64,000 bases of DNA from Pseudeuparius sepicola. Taxonomy: Eukaryota > Arthropoda > Insecta > Coleoptera > Anthribidae. Shown in pieces: positions 1 to 11,768 of this stretch. Both the position numbers and the translations under genes were made by a program. The notes under the pieces are model-generated. The model was given only the letters and a program-made list of their open reading frames with translations, was not told the origin of the DNA and searched no databases. The first letter of the stretch is position 1, and each line of letters opens with the position of its first letter. Location: NCBI GenBank assembly GCA_963920635.1, contig OY987300.1:62410915-62474914 (forward strand), in the 5' to 3' direction.

Positions 1-105
1 TCGCTTCAAGTAAAGAAATATACTCTCTACATTTTACATAACATCTTATTCTATAAGAAAGTTGAAATCATGCGGCCAGCTCTTGGACTAATAGGGGGAG
101 TATTT
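1..105. repeat. Partial copy of an inverted-repeat arm
   Basis: The first ~105 bases match, with a few differences and a small internal gap, the two arms of the inverted-repeat element in MFSD9 intron 4 (33919-34078 and 34949-35103). The copy is cut by the window edge, so its other arm cannot be seen. No coding content. Confidence 0.8.
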
Positions 106-121
106 CTCATATTCAATGGCG

Positions 122-270
122 TATAGTAGTAGTCAAAATTTTTTAAGAAGTCCTTACTAGGACTGTCAATTGGTAATTTCGACATCTTAAGTTGGCATCA
201 ATGCAGCAAAAAACTGCGAGAACGAGAACAAGAACAACACAGTTAACGGTAAAACCATATACCCATAGCA
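122..270 (-). repeat. 3' end fragment of the 645-bp TATA-flanked repeat
   Basis: Read on the minus strand this matches the right-hand end of the repeats at 11523-12910 and 58897-59539, including the shared stretch around GACAGTCCYAGTAAGGACTT. Only the terminal ~150 bp is present here. Confidence 0.75.
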
Positions 271-927
271 ACCTATTACACCGCGCAAGAGTTCGTCCGA
301 CCGGGGGAATTGGGCGGCCATTTTTAACCCTAAATGAGGCAGGAAATTTGAAATAATTTACACGGGTGGGTTTTGGCAACCCTAGGTGGGTTCCAGAAAT
401 AATGTAATGTCTTGGTTGTTGTTTTCTATAAAATGGAAATTATTTTAGTTCAAAGTACAACATAGGTGCAAAATTTTTGTTTTTTGTTTTGTAGGTTGAG
501 AAATTATACAACTTAATCAAAATAACATATTTTAATAATCATAAAGAGAACTAATTTAATTATTATTGTACATTATACCTTATTCAATAGCTACATTATT
601 AATAATTACTTGTAAAAAAACATGAACATATTTTTTCTTAACTAACATTTTCATACAATATTACTTGGGATAATTATTTCTTTGAATACTTTTAATAATA
701 ATCTATTCCTTCTGTACCTATTTGATATTTCTGAATTTTTAGGCGACTAGTTTTATTCCTTAGTACTTTTTCTTTTTGTTTACAATACAAGCAAAAGAAA
801 ACTTGGAAACTTCAACTTCTACCACTTTAATCTTTGCTTCAAAAATGCAAGTGAAAGTGATTTCTAACTATGCTCTTTTTTAATAAGCATCAATAATTTT
901 GCTGGGGGTGATCTGCAGTTAACAGGT
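271..927. other. AT-rich gene-free stretch
   Basis: No convincing ORF or RNA gene. Near 373-388 there is GGCAACCCTAGG, which resembles the terminus of the hAT-like MITE at 37269-37966. No matching second end was found. Confidence 0.5.
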
Positions 928-1173
928 TTACTTGCTGCTGCCTGCTGCGGTTTGCATTTCTTCGGTTAATTTTAATTGCTCCAGAAATGCGGCTCTCTTC
1001 GCCGTATGGAGAATTACAATGTGTCCATTTACCTCATCTTCATTACCTACTTCTTGAACCGGAATGAATTTCTTTGGTGGGCTTACCAATTTTGACGCCA
1101 CTGCTTCTTCGGTTAGGTTTCTAGATGGTAGAGCGCCACTTTTTGCGTACTTTCGTGTTGCATTAAAAAAATC
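928..1173 (-). CDS. Possible 3'-terminal exon of an unrecognised gene
   Basis: An 81-codon open stretch in phase 0 runs from a plausible splice acceptor (GAACAG at the 1174 side) to a stop at 928. The peptide begins DFFNATRKYAKSG and ends EEMQTAAGSSK. It is hydrophilic, of ordinary composition and clearly more GC-rich than its flanks, unlike the many chance ORFs in this AT-rich window. The open frame continues upstream to 1248 through a duplicated GAATAGAATACAT, which looks intronic. I do not recognise the family, and no partner exon is visible further up the minus strand, so it could be a decayed exon or a retrocopy fragment. Confidence 0.35.
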   Translation of the reverse strand, partial: DFFNATRKYAKSGALPSRNLTEEAVASKLVSPPKKFIPVQEVGNEDEVNGHIVILHTAKRAAFLEQLKLTEEMQTAAGSSK

Positions 1174-1679
1174 CTGTTCACCAAAATGAATAGAATACAT
1201 GAATAGAATACATAGAGTTCTTCCAGAGAATATTATTGTCGATGACACCTAGAGTACTAAGCCACTTTCCAAATTTAGTTTTTTCTCTTGAAAACCTAAA
1301 AATTAGCAAGAAATCAGAAAATATCAAGGAGAAAACAATATTATTTGGCAAAAAATTATACCTATTTATTTACCTATGGAATGTAATTTCATAATCTGGA
1401 TGTAAAAGTCTCTTCACATTTTTACAATGCTTTATACCAAGTCATTATTTGATTTCGTAAATATGAAAATGAAAAGCTATTAACCGTACAAAATATAAAC
1501 AAATCGCGATTAAAAACTAAAAACGCGTCTCTCAAAAAGGCATGTCACGCTGTCTTTTATGATTTTATCCTTCAAAAAGTATAAAGTATAATCATAATGC
1601 AATATCATTCATACAGTATAAAAAAATTTAAACAAAGAATAAAGTAGACACCATTCAAACTGTCAATATAGGGTTAAAA
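1174..1679. other. Gene-free AT-rich stretch
   Basis: No supported feature. If 928-1173 is an exon, this would be the beginning of its upstream intron. Confidence 0.4.
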
Positions 1680-2040
1680 ATGGAAGCAAATTCCATCTCT
1701 TTTCGTTCCCTGCGCCTTGCCGTGCGCAATAGGGCGAAAAGCGGTATATGTTACTATACAGGTGTGTGGGTAAAACTCACGAAACGTACAAAACCCGCGA
1801 ATATTTTTGTTTGAACGATCCGAAAAATCTTCACTGTCACCTCGACTGTCACTTTGACACACGGAGGCCAAGGCCAAATTTGCCTGAGTCCGCGCATAGA
1901 CGCTGCAACAAGCAGCTGATTCTGTTTATACCAAAATACCAGAATGAAAAGTGACGTTTGAAATTATTTTTGAAATGAGTTGGTGATTGCAATAGGGTTT
2001 TTATTTTATTTTGCTCTTTTTTCGTATGACTTGGGTAACT
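1680..2040 (-). repeat. Internal fragment of the 645-bp TATA-flanked repeat
   Basis: On the minus strand this matches the middle of the copies at 11523-12910 and 58897-59539: the segments around AATATTCGCGGGTTTTG, GTGAGTTTTACC and the conserved part upstream of it. Open frames here are by-products of the repeat. Confidence 0.7.
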
Positions 2041-2130
2041 TTTACCATAATAAATCAATTAGTGACGCCATTAACTTGTTGCGACGCATATACAGTGTCA
2101 CAGCGGGACAGTGATTGAATGTTGAAAATT

Positions 2131-2716
2131 CTAAAAGCTGAAACTTTTTCTATCATTTAATAATATTTCAAGAAGATATAAAACAACGAAGCTGAAAATT
2201 TTTTTTGTCGCTTCTTTGATAATTAAGGCAATTGAAAAACGTATCGAGCTATTTGATGGGACTCGGCTTTGGCAGGAGCTAGTAAAGTAGTATCAAAATA
2301 TAATATAGTGTCATTGAACGCACAAAATTATTTTATATTTATTGATGCATAAAAAATATGTAGCATTGAAAAGTTTAAAGACACGAATCTTCGTCGATAT
2401 AGTCATGAACTGTTTCCACAAAAATAGTTCTTGTTACTAACTTTTTTGCTATAAGTTTAAAGGTGCACAATGTACCCTGTCCACCGAACTATATTTGAAT
2501 ATAGTTCGGTGACCTTGTCATACTCTTAAATAATTTCGAACTATTGGCTAGCTAGATTTCCGAAAACCCTGTTGCATGTGTATCAAAATTGATTTTTTTC
2601 TTTTCACATAAAGATGACTATTGCAGGAGTTGACCGTTCTATGGGAGAAGTGGCAGGAGGTCGTTTTACATCTTATTGAAATATTATTAAATAATAGAAA
2701 AAGTTTCAGCTTTTAG
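2131..2716. repeat. Inverted repeat with ~54-bp arms
   Basis: 2131-2184 and 2663-2716 are inverted copies (CTAAAAGCTGAAACTTTTTC and onward) with few mismatches, about 480 bp apart. Inside, 2482-2511 is a perfect palindrome (CACCGAACTATATT, two-base loop, AATATAGTTCGGTG). It is probably a small foldback or MITE relic; termini and target duplication were not resolved. Confidence 0.6.
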
Positions 2717-4096
2717 ATAGACATTTACCCTTTTTTTAACTTAATTGGCAGGCCGCTGTCAACTGTTGTCCCGCCACCATGAGGGTTCATTTTATTAATG
2801 AGTGTCACTAGTATTATCAAATAAAAGATAAATTAAGCTTTAGGAAATGTGACAATGAAAAGTGTCGCCAGCTCCAGATTTATATTCAAAAATTATTTGG
2901 CAAAAAATGAGCTTTCAAACAATTCTCCTTCTTTGTGATCCTCTAAATGTTCTTCTTTGTGAATTTCGAAATGTGTATTAAGGGAATCAAATTCTACCAA
3001 ATACTTGAAAATTTTATCTTACGACGTAAAATGCAAGAAATGTCAATGTGACTCAGAAGAATGCAGCGGACGGTATAAACGGAAATGTGGATGGAGACAT
3101 TTACAGAATCACTGCACAGATCTTTCTGATTCGTAACTCACAGTTGTCCCGTACTTATGGTAAAAGTTATCCTGGGGTGCTCCGGCACTGTACTCCAAAG
3201 ACTCGCACTCTCTCTTGAATAAATCCACTGACTGGTGCGTGACGTGTGTACTGGACAACGTGACTTAATCCGGCTCGAAGGATCAAAAATATTTTGAGAG
3301 CTGGCCCAAAAAATGTAAAAATCCGAATTGCTCGGAACAATGTCTTTAATTGACAGACTTGTATAAAAAATTTTCTTAACAGATGTTTTTCTACAATTAA
3401 AAACTAGAGTACACCTGTGATATACCGCAAGGCCATATCTTATAAAACAGGAATTATTGTTTTATGCACCTTTTATATTAATTATGCAAAAATATGTAAT
3501 TTATAATAAAAATAAAAAAGCCATGCCGCACCTATTTTATTTTAATTGGCCATAGTGTTCTTTTCATAACTTAGCCCCCTTCCTCCCCGTGTATTAACCA
3601 ACGAGCCCCCACTGTCGTTGCCTTCTCTCTTCTCTCCCATACGACCAGATGGCACCACTTATAACGATAGTCTAGAGAAACTAGATATTTTCAATAGTCA
3701 AAAACTTACGATAGTTTTTCACCTCTACTGTGGGGTGATCCCCCTGCGATGCCCCTTTAATAGATTCTACAAAATAAAATGATTTTTCATTTTTCTTATT
3801 CTGCAATAGGTGTTCTAGACTTAATTTACCACACAATACACTTTACAACAGAATAAATAGCTTCGCAACATTAGTCTGTGACTTTGCAAAACCCAAAAGA
3901 TGTTCAACGATGAATTGAACATTTACAGGTTTATCAGATTTGACATGACAAAATGCACACCAATTCCTTAATAAAAAATAGCTATAACTGATCGGAGGGG
4001 TTAACAAATATCACACTTGTTTCAAATCAAGTATTTTATTACATTAGCCTTAAATCGTATAAATGGAATACTTGACCAAAACAAAATATTGTAAGT
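2717..4096. other. Gene-free region downstream of RPS14
   Basis: No supported gene. It holds the immediate 3' flank of RPS14 (minus strand) plus AT-rich unique or old-repeat DNA. Confidence 0.4.
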
Positions 4097-4384
<288 letters not shown>

Positions 4385-6054
4385 TCAACCCAAATAACAT
4401 GGTTATGTTCACTTTTTTACTTTTTTCATAGTGGTTACCTTGCGTTGCTACTTATTTTAAAGTCGGGGTAGAACGGAGATAGTCACATAATTACTACCAT
4501 GCAAATAGTATTGTTGGATTTTTTAGGGCATCAAAAACAAATTTATTATAAGTGGATTTTACAGTGTTATATTGCAAATGAAGCCCCATGTTTCCATTTT
4601 TTGAGTGGGCCAGTGCAAGTGCAAGTTTTTGCAACAACCCTGCGTTTTTCAGGAAAAATTAGTTGTCAGATTTAATAATCTTGTCCCACTGCTAAATATA
4701 TCAACATTTTTGAAAAAATAGTAAAGATTTTTCTTGTCACATGATATGGTATGTAGGTAGGGGTAGAGATAAAATCATCCAGCTGGCTGTGCCCTTCCAA
4801 CTCGGGTACCTACTTTGACCAATAAACCAAGTTCCAACTCATGATCCATTTTATATTCCCAATAAATATCCCATTAGCCAGATAGGGAGTAAGTTTAATA
4901 AAATTTAAATGGTTCTCATTTTAAATGAGTTATGTGTTTTAAAAAAACAAAAATAAAAATATAGTGTTAAAGATCATGGCAATGGAGGATATACATTGTC
5001 CACGGATGGACTTAACTATACTTGTAACAAATTGTAATTTCAATTTTTCGACAAAAAGTCATTCTTGACAAAAAAAACTCTGCTTGTCCTTAAAATAAGA
5101 TTGGCATGGAAAAAGTTAAGTTATATTTACTGGGTGACCAGAAAATTGAAGAAACGTTAATTAGCATAAGAGTAAACTACCTCTATTTGTAGAGATAGTA
5201 AAAAAAGTTGTGAAGAAAATTTGTACATCGTGGTAAGTTACTTATGTGTACAAAATTTCAAAGCGTTAAGCCTATACTTTGATATTTTTGATTTTATTCT
5301 CTTATTTTTTTTTTTTTCAAATAAATGGTTTTCTGTAAATAGTACGACAAAACTGTAATAAGAAAACTTCCTCAGAATGGAAAACCACGCATGATGACAA
5401 CATTTAACGATTCTAGATCTACTTTCTATTTTGGAAAATATTGGAGAAAACTCAAAGTAGGCCCGAATTTTTTTCATCATACAGAGCTTACCTACTCTGA
5501 GTAACTTTTATTTATGCAGTTTTGTTATACTACCTACAGAAAATCAGTTAATCAAAGAAAAACAAGAAATAAATAAAAAATCAAAGTAGGCCTAACACTT
5601 TCAAATTTTGTACACCGCGACGCAAGGGGGCATACTGGGTGACATCAGACCCAGTATGCCTGCTTCAAGGTTGAGTTCCGCAGAAGTGTATTCGTTGTGT
5701 ACTTCATATCTGGATTTATAGGGATTATATTTAGCCTTTTTTTGAGGTGGGGATAATATTTATTGACGAAGTGAATTTGAGTATTGAGTTTTGTTGCGCC
5801 TTTAAAACAATATTTCTGTTATTATTTACAAATGAACTGGCTGAGAGATTTGGAAAGGTATTTTCAACACCCACTTTTACACGCACAGGCTTTTTTGATC
5901 CATTTTTTGTTAATGTAGATGCCGGGGGAAGTTGTTTGCAGCATCCTGCAAATAATTTAAGAAAGACCAAGGAAGCTGGGGAAATTTTTTATTTTTTAAC
6001 TTACTTCCCGAAAGATATGACAATTCAGGGAAAAATGGTTAAAAACTGATATCC

Positions 6055-6187
6055 AGTTTGTTCAGCGAATGTTCGGCCCTACGTCACAACTCCCGTCCAT
6101 GAATATTCGATGGTTACCGGTCGTATATTCACGAGTCAGACAAGGACGGGAGTTGTGACATAGGGCCGAACAGTCGCTGAACAAACT
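6055..6187. mobile_element. Small palindromic MITE (133 bp)
   Basis: Left arm 6055-6098 and right arm 6144-6187 are inverted copies of 44 bp with about two mismatches, beginning AGTTTGTTCAGCGA. The centre is 45 bp. It has no coding capacity. Confidence 0.85.
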
Positions 6188-6190
6188 TTA

Positions 6191-6539
6191 CTTAAGAGGG
6201 GGTTGCCGACAGCGAAAGTGACGTTAGATTTCGTATTTTTTTAAGTTGTATAGCATAAAATATAATAACATTTTACCTGGCAAAAATTTAGTACAAACAT
6301 CTCTGTCTTCATTTTAATCATAAGATCTTTAAAGCATAGGCACTGGAATTATTATTTTTCACAAGGTTTTCATAACCTATAAAACAAAACGCTGCTTTGA
6401 AGATCTTATGATTAAAATGAAGACAGAGATGTTTGTACTAAATTTTTGCCAGGTAAAATGTTATTAGATTTTATGCTATACAACTTAAAAAAAATACGAA
6501 ATCTAACGTCACTTTCGCTGTCGGCAACCCCCTCTTAAG
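6191..6539. mobile_element. Palindromic MITE (349 bp)
   Basis: Arms 6191-6335 and 6394-6539 are inverted copies of about 145 bp, nearly identical, with ends CTTAAGAGGGGGTTGCC / GGCAACCCCCTCTTAAG and a 58-bp spacer. It starts four bases after the preceding MITE, so the two are stacked in the intron. Non-coding. Confidence 0.9.
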
Positions 6540-7709
6540 CCGGTATTGCACTTGTCAATTTTTTAGCCAATAAATTGCATAATTGGCCAAGAAATTGTAG
6601 ATACGCTTTACACCATCAATAAATTGGCCAATTTAAAAAACAATATGCAAACATTAAAACTGTTTTGAACATAATTTGCATATTTCTAAAAATACGGCCT
6701 ACCATTTTATTTTCTAATATTTCATTTTCACTTAGTCTGCTTCTGCATTCATTCAAAATTGGCGCAGCAAGTTCAATCGATTTTTAAATATGCCTGAACC
6801 CATGGCACTTGTCTTTGACCCCGTTTGACCCCATTGACGGAGAACAATAAAATAGAGCTGCGCTGTCATGATAAAACTTAAAACCGTTTTATAGTATACC
6901 TACCTACTATTTCACAACTTCCAAAATACCGAATAGTTCCATTGTTTCTACTATTTTTACAACTATACTGCGTGTTCTCTGCGCTCATTTACACACATTT
7001 TACAAAATCCAGGGCCAGGGCCTCAAACATTGAGAAGTGTTAAATTCTAAGAAGTTAATATAATAAGTACCTAAGTACTTACAATTTCCTAGAATAAATT
7101 GAATACCTAATTGTTTATTAAAATAAGCAGTCTATCAAATAGCCCATTGTGTGATATTAGTTGTAATAGTTTGGAGTGGAATAGTTTGCTAGAAACACTA
7201 CCGCAATCAATTTTCATCCAAAATAACCTCAAAAGGCATTTCAACTAATTTTCGCCTGTGGAAGCAACTATTTCACTCTGACCTATTAAAACTAATTACA
7301 CAACACAATTTTAGTCCAAACTACAAAAATTCCCGACAAATTAAACAAATTAAAAACATAATCCAACAAAGAAGAGTCCCATAATTTTTTTCCTCCAGGG
7401 CCATGCACGCAGTTAATAAACCTCAAAGTCACACGCAAAGTACTCTGGACTTACAATTTATAAACTCAGACGTTTGACGTTGCCGTTTGAAGTTTGAAGT
7501 TTCCGTTCAATGTTGACGCAGCTATGTTTCCAAAGTCTTTTATAAAGTTTTTCCGTTCGGTGTCGAATTTGCGGTACGCCTGCGTATTATCAACACCAGA
7601 AAAATAAACCATAAAATAACAATCATTGTCATCGGAGCAGTCGTTCGATTTCAATTTTAATATTCTGATTTAGCAACTCTGAATCCATTTTGTTTACTAC
7701 TATGTAGCA

Positions 7710-7741
7710 TTATTTTATTTATTTATTTATTTATTTATTAA
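7710..7741. repeat. TTTA microsatellite
   Basis: About seven tandem TTTA units followed by AACGGGCATTGCCC, a short hairpin. Confidence 0.85.
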
Positions 7742-8324
7742 CGGGCATTGCCCAATTTCATAATGTAGGGGTACATGAAGCAACTTAGCAAATATAGTAA
7801 CAGGTAATCTTATATCTAAATTGTTCAAACACAGCTTTTACAGTGCATATATGAATGCAGGAAATTATAAATGCAAGTACTGTAAAGTGATGTAGGTATC
7901 CCGCGAGTGTATACAAGGTTTTCAAACAATAGTGTGCAATTGTTTTATGAAGGCCGAGCCATTGGAAAAGAAGTTAAGTCTGGGATGCTCGTTGGCAAGT
8001 CTGCCTGACCTTGTCAGAAAACTATTTGACTGTAGTTAGTCCTATGGACAGGTTATTTTGGACAATTAATATTAGAAATATTACACAAAATCAATAGATG
8101 ATCAGCCGATAAACTGGGAAACCATGTGACCTCCCACGTGACCCTTAAAAAGGCACTTCATTGGCCGGAGATGCAACATCAAATGGAAAAAGATAAAAGT
8201 TGGTTATCCCCAACAGAATGTCAAACGGCAACAGAATTTGAGTTTATAAATACTAATATTAAATCTTCGATGTCCAAACTTCAAAGTCAAAGTTTATAAA
8301 TCGGGCTTTATTCCATTAGTCTAA

Positions 8325-8503
8325 GAGAGCTTGCACACGACGCGGAAGCGGCGCGGTATTCCGCGCGTTGTTTTCCTCCGCGTTATCGCGTAGCCTATAA
8401 AGCATACCATTTAAAATGATACAATTTAGCATCAACGCGGTTCCGCCTGCGGATAACCGCACGCGGCATATCGCACCGCATCCGCGTCGTGTGCAAGCTC
8501 TCC
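8325..8503. mobile_element. GC-rich MITE in RPS14 intron
   Basis: Terminal inverted repeats GAGCTTGCACACGACGCGG and CCGCGTCGTGTGCAAGCTC enclose about 140 bp. The element is much more GC-rich than its surroundings. Its edges may be one or two bases off. Confidence 0.8.
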
Positions 8504-8679
8504 AAGATTACATTCGCGCATCAATGGTAGCAAAAACACCAGAAGAAATAGCAGGCATATTTCACAAGTGAGGAGATGCAAAAATTGCAATTGATGCAAC
8601 CATGCTCAAATCTCAAATGGGAATTTTTGTGCCAGTCAGTCGCATTTATTTCTTGGGAGAAAATTTATTATATCTTTAC

Positions 8680-8916
8680 CTGCGCAGCCAACATAGCGGC
8701 ATAAGGGGAAGCTTCATCTCTGTCGGCTTTTACTTTCATGCCTCCCGTGACTCTGGAAATGGTTTCTCTGCCGGACAGATCAGTGACATGGACGAAGGTA
8801 TCGTTGAAGCTGGCGAAGATATGAGCTACACCAAAGACGATTTCGCCTTCGCGTACCTGGGGTCCGAGAGCTACTTGCACCTCCTCTTTCTGAACTTTTC
8901 CTTTCCTTGGGGCCAT
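8680..8916 (-). CDS. RPS14: 40S ribosomal protein S14 (uS11), coding exon 1
   Basis: Encodes residues 1-79, starting [18 protein letters not shown], through the family core [16 protein letters not shown] and [20 protein letters not shown], ending AAQ at the donor CAG|GTAAAG. The start codon is fixed by the conserved N-terminus. An acceptor-like TTTTGTAG lies seven bases before the ATG (8924-8931 on the plus strand), so the 5' UTR is probably spliced. Ribosomal-protein genes usually have a pyrimidine start (TOP) and a short non-coding first exon; a candidate is the minus-strand CTTTTCG beginning at 9253, but I could not place its donor. Confidence 0.98.
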
Positions 8917-9487
8917 GGTTCACCTACAAAAATGTTCCAATTGGTATTGTTGCCATATATGAAACAGGTTAACCTAATGTCAACATTTGGGTATATCATC
9001 GATCATCGCGTTTGCCAACAATTAAAAACATGCATATTTGTGCTAAATTTCTGCTAAATTAATTCACGGACATTTTTCCATCTGTATTTTTTGCAATTCT
9101 GGAAAAATGCAACTATTAAAAGTACTAACTTTTTACCCGCACTTCGTTTTCCGTGGAGTAAAATGACAAGAGGGCGTCATAGACAGAACAAAAATCAAGT
9201 CTTTTCTTTGTATTGTGATTGTCAAATGTCAAAACATCTTCTTCTTCGAAAAGCTGCAGGGCAGGGGCAGGGAAAGTGGCCGACGAACATAGAGATCATA
9301 TAGGTATAATAGGTAGAATGTTGGACGATATTTTTTATAAATAGAATGCTTGGAAAATCTTTGACGAATTTAAAATCATAAAATAGTAATAAATAGGCCC
9401 AGTGGACATGCGCATTTGCAATTTGAGGTAGTGTTTTGTGAAACTTGACACTCTTTGACAGCCATTTGACAGCGACAAACTAGTATA
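8917..9487 (-). promoter_or_regulatory. RPS14 5' region (UTR and promoter, inferred)
   Basis: The only unassigned DNA between the RPS14 start and the foldback element at 9488. It holds the probable UTR acceptor at about 8924 and the TOP-like tract at about 9253. This is inferred from position; no TATA box is convincing. Confidence 0.4.
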
Positions 9488-10698
9488 CAGGGTGTAACTA
9501 AACTGATGGTCAAAAATGAAACCACGTATTCTTGGAGTCAAAATAAGGGCACTTCTTCATATATTTTTTTCTCCTACGGGCCATAGTTTTTTTTTATACA
9601 GAGCTTAGAAGTTTTGAGAAAAATACGCATATTTCTTAGTATTTCTAGAAGTATACGAGATATTTTCTTCAAACTTGGCGTGTCACATGAGCAGATGAGC
9701 CGTCAAACTTAAGGTTGACATGAAGCTTCTGAGGCTCCCAGTTGCGGAGATACAGGGTGTTATTAAAATTAATTAGTTCAGAAAAATATGAATACCCTGT
9801 ATAATCGCATTTTTTAAATTTGTTTTGAGTGGTGAATAGAATGGTTAACAAAAAGTATCTCTTATTATTTTTTCATATTCGCAGCCGTTTCTTAATTATT
9901 TTTAAAAAACGGCAACGCTGCAATGAACAATATATAGTCACTTTAAGAATAATAAATCTATCAATCTGTGGATGTAAATTAAACTTTATTTAACAAAATA
10001 CAAAAGCAAAAACAATAATAAAAGAAACGTATTGCTATTAGAAAATTAAATTATTGAATGTTCGAAATGACCGCCGTCTCTTTCAATACACGCAACTATG
10101 CGTTTCCGCATGTTTATTATTGCCATTCGCAAGTCCATAGCAAAAGTGCATATCAGTCAATTCTTCAAATGAAAATACAATTTTTCAAAATATTGATACT
10201 AAGGTGCAAAGTTGGCAGCCAAATGATTCAAATAATGCCAAGTTTAATTGACATCCACAGATTGTTAGATTTATTCTTAAAAAGACTTTTTTATTGCAGC
10301 ATTGCCCTTCTTTGAAAATAATTAAAAAACGGCTGAGAATATGAAAAAATACTAAGAGATACTTTTTGTTAACCATTGAATTTACCAATCAAAACAAATT
10401 TAAAAAATGCGATTATACAGGGTATTCATATTTTTCTGAACTAATTAATTTTAATAACACCCTGTATCTCCGCAACTGGGGGCCTCACAAGCTTCATATT
10501 AACCTTAAATTTGACAAGTTTGAAGAAAATATCTCGTATACTTCTAGAGATACGAAGAAATATGTGTATTTTTCTCTAAATTTCTACGCTGTATAAAAAA
10601 AACTATGGCCCGTAGGAGAAAAAAATATATGAAGTGCCCCTATTTTGACTCCAAGAATACGTGGTTTCATTTTTGACCATCAGTTTAGTTACACCCTG
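9488..10698. mobile_element. Foldback element E1, CAGGGTG ends, TATA duplication
   Basis: 1211 bp with arms of roughly 470-500 bp (9488 to ~9990 and ~10230 to 10698). Ends are CAGGGTGTAACTAAACTGA and its complement, flanked on both sides by TATA (9484-9487 and 10699-10702). The centre contains the end of a transposase gene (10046-10138). Arms are diverged (many point differences), so this is an old insertion. It lies about 570 bp upstream of the RPS14 start codon. Confidence 0.9.
10046..10138 (-). pseudogene. Transposase C-terminus relic
   Basis: Thirty codons and a stop on the minus strand read MDLRMAIINMRKRIVACIE then RDGGHFEHSII. The ending CIE-x-x-GGHFEH close to the stop is what I recall as the characteristic C-terminus of one insect group of IS630/Tc1/mariner-type transposases. 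Upstream codons are disrupted. It suggests that E1 derives from an autonomous element whose transposase gene was almost wholly lost when the arms became inverted copies. Confidence 0.55.
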
Positions 10699-11522
10699 TA
10701 TAACCTACCGTTGTTTGCATCATAGACGCTTTGTGGCATATTTTTTTTCGATTTTCAGCTAATTATTCGCGTTTCAGTTGTTTGAGTGTTTTATCTAATT
10801 AAGTGATCATCTCGAATATGTTCTGCTCATTTTACACCAGTGTTTAAAAACGAAACGAGTCAAAACGCAGCTAATTGAAAATGCGGTACCAACTCTTTTA
10901 TTAAAACCACCTAAACCATAATTTAAGTAAGTATATGTGGCTGATTGTGGTGTAAGAAACTATTAGTAGCTTATTTGTTTTAGTGTTAAAGTTATAAAGG
11001 TAGATGAAAACAAGTCAAGTTGTAGCATCAGTGAAGCAAATTCTAGTAGTTTGGACTAGAGTTCCTAGGAACCCTAGTTTGGACGAAACTAGTTTTACAA
11101 GAAGTATAAACGCACCTATTTGTAGTTATCGAAGTCTTGACCAGTCCACGTTGAGGTGAGCTTAATTTATTATCAATATACAAGTTTGTAGGTAGATAGT
11201 AATTCAGAAAAACAACCACCGTTTTGAATTGCGCGGTCTGAAGATCTAATGTGCATGTTCCATAGGACCGTATCCTATTTCCAGGCAAATTGAATGGCCG
11301 CCATATTGTCCTCACTTTGACGTTTGCAGTTTGTTCTCAGCGGTAGTTGTATTTTCAGCAGAGAAATGGTCAGTGTTTTTGGAAAATGTCGTGTGCAGTA
11401 CCAAGATTATTATAAGTCTAGGAGACCTCCGGGAGTATCATTTTTTCGTTTAGTTTAGTAAAGTTTAGTAAAAACAATCGCCGAAATTTTGGGCACCATA
11501 GGCGCGCATCTGTATATTTTAA
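10699..11522. other. Gene-free stretch
   Basis: No supported gene. Contains near 11046-11090 a short palindromic piece (TTTGGACTAGAGTTCCTAGG and similar). Confidence 0.4.
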
Positions 11523-11768
11523 GACTCAATGTATACCCCGATTACTGTAAGAAGTCCCGATTTTGTCAGATGACATTCTCCACAAAATCCCTAGGAATTT
11601 TGTGTTAACCTTGGGTATAACAATTGGTATATGTGTCTCAACCAGTTAATGACGTCACTCATTGATTTGTGATGTGAAAAGTTAACCAAGTGATACGAAA
11701 AAAAGAGCATATTAAAATAAAAACCCTATTTCAATCACGATTATACCGCTATAAATAAAAATAAATGA

